From: Hymenobacter setariae
Lineage (GTDB): Bacteria; Bacteroidota; Bacteroidia; Cytophagales; Hymenobacteraceae
Assembly: GCF_007713685.1 (NCBI RefSeq)
Contig: NZ_VMRJ01000007.1
Coordinates: forward strand, 124,001 to 188,000
Reading direction: 5' to 3'
Length of the DNA stretch: 64,000 bases
The stretch's first letter is position 1. Each line of letters begins with the position of its first letter. Of the stretch, positions 44,316 through 52,451 are shown piece after piece. The translations under genes were made by a program, and so were the position numbers. The notes under the pieces were generated by a model that was given only the letters and a program-made list of their open reading frames with translations, had not been told where the DNA came from and did no database searches.

Positions 44316-45956
44316 CTAGCGCTGGGTGCGGATGAGCAGCACCAGCCCGTAGAGCGTGACTACCAGCACGCCTAGAGCCGAGAAAATGGCCACGAAGTCG
44401 CGCACGTTTTTGCCGGCCCAGTCCATTAGGAAGAACTTATGCAGCACCGCAAACGACAGGCCTTCGCGCCGGTCGCCGTCGGTGACGAGTGCCGACAGCT
44501 TGCCCGACGCCGGCTCCACGTACAGCGCCGGGTGGCCCGGCCCGTCGAAGGCTAGCTTCACCACCGGCAGGCGCTTGTTTACAAAGCCATACTCGCCGGC
44601 AAACTTGGTTATCAACTCGGGGCTGAGCAGCGCGGCCGTAGCCGGCGCTTGGCCAGCCGCGGGCAACCCTAGGGCTGTTTTGGTGGCCGTAGCAGTGGCC
44701 GGCTCAGGCGGTGCGCAGCAGTCAGCCATAGCCGAGCCACTTTCAGCGCTGGCGGCGGCCGCATTCATGGGCTGGCTCAATTTGGCGTTGAACTCTTGAG
44801 CTAGCTCGCTGGCGTAGCGAAACTCGCCGTCGGGCAATAGCTGGCCGTCGCGGGTGCTGCGGTACTGCGCTTGCAACTGGCCGTCAGCCTTTTTGCTCAC
44901 CAGCCGGTAGTAAGGCTGGCCACTCACACGCGCCAGCGACAGCTGCGTAACCGGCTCGGGGCCACCTAGGGCCTGGGTGAGCGGCCACGCCAGCTCGGCC
45001 GCGCCAAATGTGGTGCGCCGGGCTACGTCATTGCGGCGGTCAGGCGTGAGCTTTTGCCAGAGGTGGTATGAAGCACTAAGAGCAAACGTGAACGTGACGA
45101 ACGCCACCCACAGCCCCAGCGTGCGGTGCCGCCGACGCAGCCAGCCTACCTTATCCTGGGCCGAGCGCGGCTGCCGCAGCTTGCGGCGTACAAAGCCATA
45201 AATAACCAACCCGCTCAGCGCCGACAGCCAGATGATGGTCGTGAACACCAACATAATACCTAGGTGTAGCGGCCGGGGCAACACCTCTAGGAAGTCCCAG
45301 TTGTGCATCATGCCAAACACCCACAAAAAGGTAGCGCGGGCATGGTTGTTGAACGTGCCCATCCGGCTCTGCCCGGTTTCGACGAACACAGTCATGCCAT
45401 CGGGCCGGGCCAGCGTTATTTTCCAAACCGGCAGCAGGCGGTTGATAAACTTATAGTCGCCAGTGAAGTGGGTCAGGAGCTCAGCGCTGGCCACGGCACT
45501 GGTCGAGTCGGCTAGTAGGTAGCGGGCCACGTCCTCGGCGTAGGCTCGGTCGCCGCCCGGCAGTTCGAGGCTCGTGGCCGCCGAGAAATAGCGCAGTTTG
45601 CCCGAGGCTGTCGTGACCTGGTAGTAAGGCTGACGCCGGTACTGCACCACGCGTAGGTTTTGCACGGCGGGCAGGTGGTGGTCGGCCAGCACTTGCGTGG
45701 CGGGCACCGTCAGCGCTGCCGCTTTCAGCGACGGCGCGGGCACGGTTTCGTGGGCGATGGGTGGGCGCAACCAATTGGACATCAACGGGTGCGAAATACC
45801 GCTGAGCGCCCACAGCACCACGGGTACCACCGTGATGAGTCCGAGTATGCGGTGCCAGCGGTACATGTGGCGGCCCACAAAGCGCCGCACCGGCGAGACA
45901 GTTCGCGCGGGGGCCACTACAGCTGGCGGCGCGGGCGAAAGTTGATTACTAGACAT
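44316..45956 (-). CDS. PepSY-domain membrane protein
   Basis: 546 residues. It has the PepSY_TM layout: a first helix after RHMYRWHRILGLITVVPVVLWALSGI, a periplasmic PepSY region, a helix pair near LHLGIMLVFTTIIWLSALSGLVIYGFVRRK and RRRHRTLGLWVAFVTFTFALSASYHLWQ, another periplasmic region and a last helix LGVLVVTLYGLVLLIRTQR. His residues in RWHR and RRHR could bind heme, as in bacterial ferric or cupric reductases of this family. A Cys pair (ADCCAPP) lies in the second periplasmic loop. It follows the TonB receptor by 76 bases and is probably co-transcribed, so metal reduction or uptake across the inner membrane is the likely job. Confidence 0.88.
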   Translation of the reverse strand: MSSNQLSPAPPAVVAPARTVSPVRRFVGRHMYRWHRILGLITVVPVVLWALSGISHPLMSNWLRPPIAHETVPAPSLKAAALTVPATQVLADHHLPAVQNLRVVQYRRQPYYQVTTASGKLRYFSAATSLELPGGDRAYAEDVARYLLADSTSAVASAELLTHFTGDYKFINRLLPVWKITLARPDGMTVFVETGQSRMGTFNNHARATFLWVFGMMHNWDFLEVLPRPLHLGIMLVFTTIIWLSALSGLVIYGFVRRKLRQPRSAQDKVGWLRRRHRTLGLWVAFVTFTFALSASYHLWQKLTPDRRNDVARRTTFGAAELAWPLTQALGGPEPVTQLSLARVSGQPYYRLVSKKADGQLQAQYRSTRDGQLLPDGEFRYASELAQEFNAKLSQPMNAAAASAESGSAMADCCAPPEPATATATKTALGLPAAGQAPATAALLSPELITKFAGEYGFVNKRLPVVKLAFDGPGHPALYVEPASGKLSALVTDGDRREGLSFAVLHKFFLMDWAGKNVRDFVAIFSALGVLVVTLYGLVLLIRTQR

Positions 45957-46032
45957 TAATAGAGGAAGTAAAACGGAGTGAAACTCGGTTTTCAGATTGA
46001 CCTAGGCACGGCGTAGCTCGCCGCACTACTGG

Positions 46033-48372
46033 TTATTCTTTGGCCCGGCCAGCGAAGGTGTAGCCCACGCCTAGGGTGTAGGTGCGCGGCGCGGCGGCCT
46101 GGTAAGTGGTGCCGTACTGGTTGGTAGTCACCGTAGTAGCGTACAGCGCGTTACCGATGTCCACCACGTTGGCCCACACTTCGAGGCCACGCAGCGTGGT
46201 TTGCGGCAGGCGGTACCCTAGGCGCAGGTTAAGCAGGTTGTAGCCGGCGTAGGTCTTAGTATTGGCCGTGTTGGTATAGTACTGGCCGATGCGCTGGTAT
46301 TCGACCCCTAGGCGGGCACCGGGCACGAAGCGCGGCTTGTAAAACACCTCCGCGTTGGCAATCCAGTTGGGGGCATTCAGCATGCGGTTGCCCGAGTAGT
46401 CGCGGTTGCGGCCCTGCACTACCTCGCTGTACTCCACGTAGGTATGGCGAGCATTGGTGCCGCTGAGGCGGAAATTCACCTCCGACACGGGCGCGTAGGT
46501 CAGCGTGTATTCTACGCCACGGTGGCGGGTGGCGCCCACGTTTTCGCTCTGCGTCGAGTTGTCAGCTTGCAGGATGCTCACAATCTCGTTGCGCCCCTCC
46601 ATGTCATACACACTGAGGTCGAGGTAGAGCTTGCGGTCGAGCAGCGCCACCCAGCCACCAGCCTCGTAGTTGGTGAAGTTGGCTTGCTTGAGCTCGATGA
46701 GTTGGCGCGAGCTGTACAAGCTGCCCGTTTCGGGCGGCTGAAAGCCGGTGCTGAAGTTGGCGTACACGCCCCGGCTGGCACCTAGGGCGTAGGTCAGGCC
46801 CAGCTTGGGCGCGACTAGGTTGTAAATATTCCGCTGGGCGGCCTTCTTCGAAGTCGCGCTGCCGCTTAGGTTGTTGTTGAAATTATATTGCACGCGGTCG
46901 TAGCGCAGGCCGCCCACGATGCGCAGGTTTTCAGTGGCTTGCACCTCATACTGGGCGAAGGCGGCCGTGTTATAAAGGTCGATTTTGTAATCGTCGAGCA
47001 GTCGGCCGGTGTCGGTGTAGCCAGTGTAGAAATTGTTGGCGACGTCCTTCTGAATCGTGAGGTAGCGCGCCCAATAAGTGCTCGGGCTGTAGTCGAAATA
47101 CCCGCCCACGATAAGCCGCGAATTTAGAAACCCTAGGTCGATGCGGTGTTGCGCCAGCGCCCCGTAGCTATTGAATGACTGATTATTAACCTGCCCATTC
47201 GAGCTTTGGTACACGCCATTCACCCGCACGTCGCTGATAAAGTAACTCGGCAGCTGGCCAGTCGAGTTGTAGCGGTAGAAGCCCGTGAGGGCCGTTTGCT
47301 GCGCCTCATTCCAGGTGTGCTCCAGGCGCAGGCTGCTGCGCACGGCCGTTACCACGCGGTTAGTGAAGCGGTTATTGCTCTGGTAGCGGCGGCTGTAGAA
47401 GCGGGTGCTGTCGAGTGTGCCGGGCGTTTGGGTGTTGAGGTAGTTGTAGGTGCCCATGCCGATGAGCCGCGTACGCGGGCTAAAGGCGTAGTCGGCCCGC
47501 AGCGTCCACGACTGCTTGTCAAAATCGGTATAGTCTTGCCAACCATTGCGTTGGCGGGCCGCGTAGCCGCCCGCGTATAGGCCAAGCTTGCCCACCGTGC
47601 CGCTGGCGCTGGCATCGACGCGGCGGTAGCCGAAGTTATCGCCCTGCATCGACACGCCCGCCGTGGGTACCGGCGTAGGCCGCTGACTCAGGAAGTTGAT
47701 GGCCCCGCCAATGGCATTGGAGCCGTAGAGCGACGAGGCCGGCCCCTTCACTACCTCAATGCTGCGCACGCCCGCTTGGTTGATTTCGTAGAGCGCGTTG
47801 TGGTTGAAGATGCCGATGGGCCGAATTGGCAGTCCGTCCTCTAGGTATAGGTAAACCGCGTTGGTGCTAATAGGCTGGCGAATGGCCATCATGTGCTGCT
47901 CGTTGCCGAGGTTCACCATGTACACGCCCGCCACTTTATTGAGCAACTGATACGGCGCCGTGGCCTTGGTATCGGCAATGAGCTGCGGCGACACCTGACT
48001 GATGGCCACCGGCGCTTCGGTGCGCTTTTCCTGCTCGCGGCTGGCCGACACCACCACGCCTTGCAGGTTTACGGGCGCTGCTTCGAGCCGCACCGTGAGC
48101 ACGTTGTCCGCGCCCGACACGCGCACCTTCTGCGCGTTATAGCCCATCAACGAGATAGTTAGCTCGCGGGTACCACTAGGCACGGCCAGCGCAAAACGCC
48201 CGTTGGCGTCGGTGGTGGTACCCGTGCTGGTGCCAGCCACTACGACGGTGGCACCCGGCAGCGACTGCTGCGTTTGGGCATCGAGAATGGTGCCACGCAG
48301 CGGGGCTTGCTGCGCGTAGGCGCTACCTAGGCAGCCCACAGCCAGCCCGGCAGTAATAAAATAAGACTTCAT
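46033..48372 (-). CDS. TonB-dependent outer-membrane receptor
   Basis: 779 residues. Signal peptide MKSYFITAGLAVGCLGSAYAQ, then the carboxypeptidase-regulatory-like domain (PLRGTILDAQTQQSLPGATVVVAG), the plug (RSIEVVKGPASSLYGSNAIGGAINFLSQRP), and a 22-strand barrel ending YTLGVGYTFAGRAKE. No SusC-type signature and no SusD partner, so this is a metal-complex or siderophore-type receptor rather than a glycan one. It lies between a small Cys-rich protein and a PepSY protein on the same strand and faces the MbnP/MbnH genes, which suggests copper or iron as the cargo. Confidence 0.93.
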   Translation of the reverse strand: MKSYFITAGLAVGCLGSAYAQQAPLRGTILDAQTQQSLPGATVVVAGTSTGTTTDANGRFALAVPSGTRELTISLMGYNAQKVRVSGADNVLTVRLEAAPVNLQGVVVSASREQEKRTEAPVAISQVSPQLIADTKATAPYQLLNKVAGVYMVNLGNEQHMMAIRQPISTNAVYLYLEDGLPIRPIGIFNHNALYEINQAGVRSIEVVKGPASSLYGSNAIGGAINFLSQRPTPVPTAGVSMQGDNFGYRRVDASASGTVGKLGLYAGGYAARQRNGWQDYTDFDKQSWTLRADYAFSPRTRLIGMGTYNYLNTQTPGTLDSTRFYSRRYQSNNRFTNRVVTAVRSSLRLEHTWNEAQQTALTGFYRYNSTGQLPSYFISDVRVNGVYQSSNGQVNNQSFNSYGALAQHRIDLGFLNSRLIVGGYFDYSPSTYWARYLTIQKDVANNFYTGYTDTGRLLDDYKIDLYNTAAFAQYEVQATENLRIVGGLRYDRVQYNFNNNLSGSATSKKAAQRNIYNLVAPKLGLTYALGASRGVYANFSTGFQPPETGSLYSSRQLIELKQANFTNYEAGGWVALLDRKLYLDLSVYDMEGRNEIVSILQADNSTQSENVGATRHRGVEYTLTYAPVSEVNFRLSGTNARHTYVEYSEVVQGRNRDYSGNRMLNAPNWIANAEVFYKPRFVPGARLGVEYQRIGQYYTNTANTKTYAGYNLLNLRLGYRLPQTTLRGLEVWANVVDIGNALYATTVTTNQYGTTYQAAAPRTYTLGVGYTFAGRAKE

Positions 48373-48484
48373 CCCTTGCTAATCAGGCACTAAACGAACC
48401 TAGGGGCAAAGCGCGGCAGCCTAACCTGCGCGCATGGCGTCAGGCGGGCCGAGCCGGCCGGCAACTCCCTACTTGCTGGTTGGT

Positions 48485-48859
48485 TTAGGCGCCGAGCGGC
48501 GGGCGAAAAAGGGCGCCGAGCGGGGCCGCATACGTGCCCACCGCCACGCGGCCATAGCGCGGGGCAACTCGCACGGCCACGCGGACCGGCTGCGGCTGCC
48601 AGGGGTTGAAAGCGGCCGGCAGCATTTCAAGCCGCTCTTTTAGCGGGCCCGCCGACTTGCTTTCGCGTTCCTCCTGTTTTTTGAGCTGCTTAGCAAAGTA
48701 GCATTTGCCATCGCAGTGCAGCTGTGGCCGGGCTTTATTGACGCAGAAGCGCGCCGTGATGGTGGCTTGGTTCAACGTGAAGTCCACCACCAACAGCTCG
48801 CGGCTGAAGGTTTGCAGCAGCACCAAGGCTGAGAGCAAATAGGCGAAAACAGACTTCAC
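48485..48859 (-). CDS. Small Cys-rich exported protein next to a TonB receptor
   Basis: About 124 residues from a GTG at 48859 (a GTG at 48913 is the longer option; no ATG is available). The N-terminus KSVFAYLLSALVLLQTFS is a signal or anchor. The core FCVNKARPQLHCDGKCYFAKQLKKQEE has three Cys in a C-x9-C-x3-C pattern followed by a Lys/Glu-rich stretch. Small proteins with this CVNK...C.GKC motif are often found beside TonB receptors in Bacteroidota; I know of no assigned function. The Cys and His residues suggest metal binding. It precedes the TonB gene by 112 bases. Confidence 0.72.
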   Translation of the reverse strand: MKSVFAYLLSALVLLQTFSRELLVVDFTLNQATITARFCVNKARPQLHCDGKCYFAKQLKKQEERESKSAGPLKERLEMLPAAFNPWQPQPVRVAVRVAPRYGRVAVGTYAAPLGALFRPPLGA

Positions 48860-49283
48860 AGGTTGTAAGTAGCTAACTAGCGGCAAAAGTACGGCCCGCT
48901 GCCGTAGCGCCACAGACTACGGCCCACAAAAATTCGTTAGAAATACTTCAATGTTAGTAAAGCCCTACCGCATATTCTAATTTGAATATTTATCGCAATT
49001 ATTTGATAGCCAATCAGCCAAATAGCTCGCGTGACGCAGCAATATTTTTTTTCAACGGCAGTGTAGTGAGCAAGATGCTCTACTAGATAGACGCTAGCAA
49101 AGCATAACCAGCACCGTCTGATTTAGAGAAACACGACTGCTGGCTAAAACTCAACAGCCGCAACTTCACTGCTTTCTCAGCTGTTGCCCCTAGCTTAGCA
49201 AGTGGTTGTCACGAACTTTTCGCCGCTAGTGCGTGTGCCCTAGGTAGCTTAGTGAGCGGTGCTTTACGCTTCATTTTTACGAT
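48860..49283. other. Divergent intergenic region of the metal locus
   Basis: 424 bases, AT-rich in the first 180. No gene seen. It must hold promoters for both directions. A small inverted repeat ATATTC/GAATAT (48972-48989) is the only possible operator noticed. Confidence 0.45.
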
Positions 49284-50063
49284 ATGAACAATCGTTTCCC
49301 TACCCTACTTGGATTACTGGTGTTGCCGCTAGCGCTGTTCAGCAGTTGCAAGAAGGACAGCGACACGTTGGACTCCACCGGCTCGGTCAATTTTACGGTG
49401 CGCAACGTGGCGGGCGCGCAAGACCTGGCGCTGAATACCACCGCAGCCACCACGGCTGCGGGTGAGAAGTTCACCGTTAGCACGTTCGAGTACTACCTAT
49501 CCAACATAAAATTCACCAAAGCGGACGGCACCACCTATGCGGCGCCTGACACCTATTTTCTGGTAAACCAGGAGAAGCCTGCCAGCCTGAGCTTTACTGT
49601 GCCCGGCGTGCCGGCCGGCGACTACACCGGCGTGAGCTTTCTGGTGGGCGTGGATGCGCAAAAAACCGGCCTCACCGACCCGGTCACCTTTACCGGCGAC
49701 CTCAACCAGGCCAATAATATGTACTGGACCTGGAACAGCGGCCACATTTTTCTCAAGCTCGAAGGCACCATCACCTCCACCACTCCGAGCAAGCCGCTTA
49801 CCTGCCACATCGGTGGCTACACCGACCCTAACAATGCTATCGTAACAGCCGCGCCCGCCTTCAACGGCGCCAAGCTTACGGTGCAGGCGGGCCACACGCC
49901 GCAGCTGGCCCTGAAGGCCGACGTAACGAAGGTTTTTGACGGTCCTAATCCGGTTGCGCTCAGCACTTTCACCGGCGCCCATATGCCCAGCGCGCAGTCG
50001 GTGCAGCTGGCCCGAAACTATGCGGCTGGCATGTTCAGCGTCGAGAAAATCACCACCGAATAA
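49284..50063 (+). CDS. mbnP: MbnP-like copper-binding lipoprotein
   Basis: 259 residues. Lipoprotein signal LPLALFSSCKKD (Cys near residue 22). The MbnP family pattern is seen: VNFTVRNVAG near the start, FTVSTFEYYLSNIKFT, the VPAGDYTGVSFLVGVD block, and the signature NMYWTWNSGHIFLKLEG. In the methanotroph MbnP a Trp is oxidised to kynurenine by the partner MbnH and the product binds Cu(I); the WTW pair here is in the conserved region, but which residue would be modified cannot be read. The diheme gene follows after 11 bases. Confidence 0.88.
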   Translation: MNNRFPTLLGLLVLPLALFSSCKKDSDTLDSTGSVNFTVRNVAGAQDLALNTTAATTAAGEKFTVSTFEYYLSNIKFTKADGTTYAAPDTYFLVNQEKPASLSFTVPGVPAGDYTGVSFLVGVDAQKTGLTDPVTFTGDLNQANNMYWTWNSGHIFLKLEGTITSTTPSKPLTCHIGGYTDPNNAIVTAAPAFNGAKLTVQAGHTPQLALKADVTKVFDGPNPVALSTFTGAHMPSAQSVQLARNYAAGMFSVEKITTE

Positions 50064-50074
50064 CTCTTGCTGCC

Positions 50075-51181
50075 GTGGCCGCACGCAGGCGCACTTGGTG
50101 GGTAGGCCAGCGCATCAGCTGGTTGCTGCTGGCTACCCTAGGGATAGCCGGCAGCGCAGCCGTGGCCCATCTACGGCGCCCAGCCGCCGCGCTCGCAGTG
50201 CCCGCCAACTTCCCGGCGCTGGTGTATGAAGTAGCCAAGAACCAACCCAACGAAGCCACCTTCGAGCTTGGCCGGCAACTGTTTTACGACCCTCGGCTGT
50301 CGAGCGACGGCACCATCTCGTGCGGCTCGTGCCACCAGCAGAGCCGGGCCTTCACCGATGGCCAAGCGCTGGCCCTAGGGGTGGCTGGCCGCCGCAGCGC
50401 CCGCAACACGCCCGCACTACAAAACCTGGGTTGGCACCGCAGCTTCATGGCCGATGGCGGCGTGCGCGGCTTGGAATTGCAAGCTCTCGCCCCGCTCACC
50501 AGCCCGCAGGAAATGAACGAGCCGCTGGCCGACGCCCTAGCCAAGCTCAATGCCGACCCCGAGTATCGCCGCCGCTTCGCCGCTATCTATGGACCAGGCA
50601 AGATTGATACGCCACAGTTTTTGAAAGCACTAGCACAGTTCACGTCGGCGCTCATCAGCGCTGACTCGCGCTACGACAAGTACGTGCGACACGAGCCAGG
50701 CGGCACCCTCACGGCGCCCGAGCAACGCGGTCTAGCGCTATTTCAGCAAAAGTGCAGTGGTTGCCACGCCACCGACCTGTTCACCGACGAGTCGTTCCGC
50801 AATAACGGCCTCGACCGCACGTTTCCAGTGGACTCCGGCCGGGCGCATATCTCGCAGCTGCCCGCCGATGCAGGCCGGTTCCGGGTGCCGAGTTTGCGCA
50901 ACGTGGCCCGCACGGCGCCCTACATGCACGACGGCCGCTTTGCCACGCTGCCCGAGGTGCTGGCCCACTACGCCCACGGCGTGCGCCCCTCGCGCACCCT
51001 CGACCCACTCTTGCGCCAGCCCGATGGCCGCTTAGGTCTGCCAATGAGTGCTCAGGAACAGCAAGCGCTGCTCGCCTTTTTGAATACCTTGACCGACAAC
51101 AGCTTGCTGACCAATCCGCGCTTTGCCCCACCTTCAGTCGCCGCCCGACACCAACCAACACTAGCTGGTGTTGGGCGCTGA
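50075..51181 (+). CDS. mbnH: MbnH/MauG-like diheme enzyme
   Basis: 368 residues with a GTG start 11 bases after mbnP; the start AARRRTWWVGQRISWLLLATLG is a signal or anchor helix. Two heme c sites are clear: CGSCH (about residue 88) and CSGCH (about 225). NTPALQNLGWHRSFMADGG and APYMHDGRFATLPEVLAHY are the usual cytochrome c peroxidase/MauG blocks; the last holds a likely axial Met or the residue that replaces it. Pairing with MbnP suggests that it oxidises a Trp of that protein rather than acting on peroxide alone. Confidence 0.87.
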   Translation: MAARRRTWWVGQRISWLLLATLGIAGSAAVAHLRRPAAALAVPANFPALVYEVAKNQPNEATFELGRQLFYDPRLSSDGTISCGSCHQQSRAFTDGQALALGVAGRRSARNTPALQNLGWHRSFMADGGVRGLELQALAPLTSPQEMNEPLADALAKLNADPEYRRRFAAIYGPGKIDTPQFLKALAQFTSALISADSRYDKYVRHEPGGTLTAPEQRGLALFQQKCSGCHATDLFTDESFRNNGLDRTFPVDSGRAHISQLPADAGRFRVPSLRNVARTAPYMHDGRFATLPEVLAHYAHGVRPSRTLDPLLRQPDGRLGLPMSAQEQQALLAFLNTLTDNSLLTNPRFAPPSVAARHQPTLAGVGR

Positions 51182-51222
51182 CCACACCGTATCTTGAGCT
51201 TTTCTTGCCTTCTTTAGTTAGT

Positions 51223-52338
51223 ATGCCGCTACACCTTACGCGTTTTCTAACCGGCTTCTCGCTGCTCTTAGGTGCCTTGAGCCTGAGTAGCTGCCGCGAT
51301 TCGGGCGGCATCGACCCCGAGCCCACCGGGCCCACGCCCTATACCCTCACGGTGCCGGCGGGTTTTCCCACTCCCGTTATTCCAGCCGATAACCCGCTGA
51401 CTAATGAAGGCGTGGCCCTAGGTCGCATGCTCTTCTACGAGAAGCAGTTATCGAGCACTGGCACCATGTCATGCGGCTCGTGTCACCAGCAAGATAAAGC
51501 TTTTACTGACGGCTTGGCCAAAGCCGTAGGTGTGGATGGCGTGGCAAACCCACGCGGCACCATGTCGCTCGCCAATGTATTGTGGAGCAGCACGCTTACC
51601 TGGGATGGTGCCTTTTCAACGCTCGAAACGCAAGCCCTTAAGCCGCTCGAAAACCCCATCGAATTGCACCAGCCTCTCACGGTAAGCGTGAGCAAGCTGC
51701 AAAATACCACTACCTACCCCCCGCTTTTCCTAGCCGCCTTTGGCACGCGCACCATCACCAATGACTTGGTGCTGAAGGCGCTGACGCAATTTGAGCGCAC
51801 GATGATATCCGGTAATTCACGCTTTGACAAGTATTTGGCCAACAACCGCCAAGGCTTTACCGCCGACGAAAGAGCTGGGCTGGTGCTTTATACCACGCAC
51901 ATCAGCCCCGGCAGCGTGCGCGGCGCCGAGTGCTTTCATTGCCACACGCAGCCGCTAATGTCTTCCAACTACGAGGGCAAGTTCTTCAACAACGGCCTCG
52001 ACCTCACCTTTAGCGACCCTGGACGGGGCGGCATCACGAAGCTGGCGGTCGATAATGGCAAGTTTATTGCGCCTACGCTACGCAACATCACCCTTACGGC
52101 GCCCTACATGCACGATGGCCGCTTTAAGACCCTAGAAGAGGTGCTCGACCACTACTCCGACCACGTGCAAATGGCCAGCCCTGGGCTCGACAACATGCTG
52201 CTCACGGGTATCAACAGCCTACCTTTTGGCACGCACATGGACCTCACTGCCACTGAAAAACGCCAGGTTATTGCCTTCTTGAAAACGCTGACCGACTCGA
52301 CGTTTGTCACTGATAAGCGGTTCTCCAACCCTTTCTAA
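51223..52338 (+). CDS. Second diheme cytochrome c peroxidase/MauG-like lipoprotein
   Basis: 371 residues from the ATG at 51223, which begins a lipoprotein signal (LLGALSLSSCRDSGG); a TTG at 51205 is less likely. Heme sites are CGSCH (about residue 86) and CFHCH (about 240). The blocks RGTMSLANVLWSSTLTWDGAFSTLETQALKPLENP and TAPYMHDGRFKTLEEVLDHY match the preceding gene, so the two are paralogues. It lies 41 bases after mbnH and is followed by a strong terminator, so the three genes form one operon. Confidence 0.9.
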   Translation: MPLHLTRFLTGFSLLLGALSLSSCRDSGGIDPEPTGPTPYTLTVPAGFPTPVIPADNPLTNEGVALGRMLFYEKQLSSTGTMSCGSCHQQDKAFTDGLAKAVGVDGVANPRGTMSLANVLWSSTLTWDGAFSTLETQALKPLENPIELHQPLTVSVSKLQNTTTYPPLFLAAFGTRTITNDLVLKALTQFERTMISGNSRFDKYLANNRQGFTADERAGLVLYTTHISPGSVRGAECFHCHTQPLMSSNYEGKFFNNGLDLTFSDPGRGGITKLAVDNGKFIAPTLRNITLTAPYMHDGRFKTLEEVLDHYSDHVQMASPGLDNMLLTGINSLPFGTHMDLTATEKRQVIAFLKTLTDSTFVTDKRFSNPF

Positions 52339-52356
52339 TACTTACTCGGAGCTACT

Positions 52357-52408
52357 AAGAAAGGCGCCCCTTCTCTCCAGTACTTCGGAGAGAAGGGGCG
52401 CCTTTCTT
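52357..52408. terminator. Strong terminator between the mbn-type operon and ftsZ
   Basis: Perfect 22-bp arms (52357-52378 and 52387-52408), core GAAAGGCGCCCCTTCTCTCC, loop of eight bases. It can serve both convergent transcripts. Confidence 0.9.
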
Positions 52409-52451
52409 ACGCGTTAGCCTCAGCGGCAGCAAAACTGCCACATAGGGCTGG

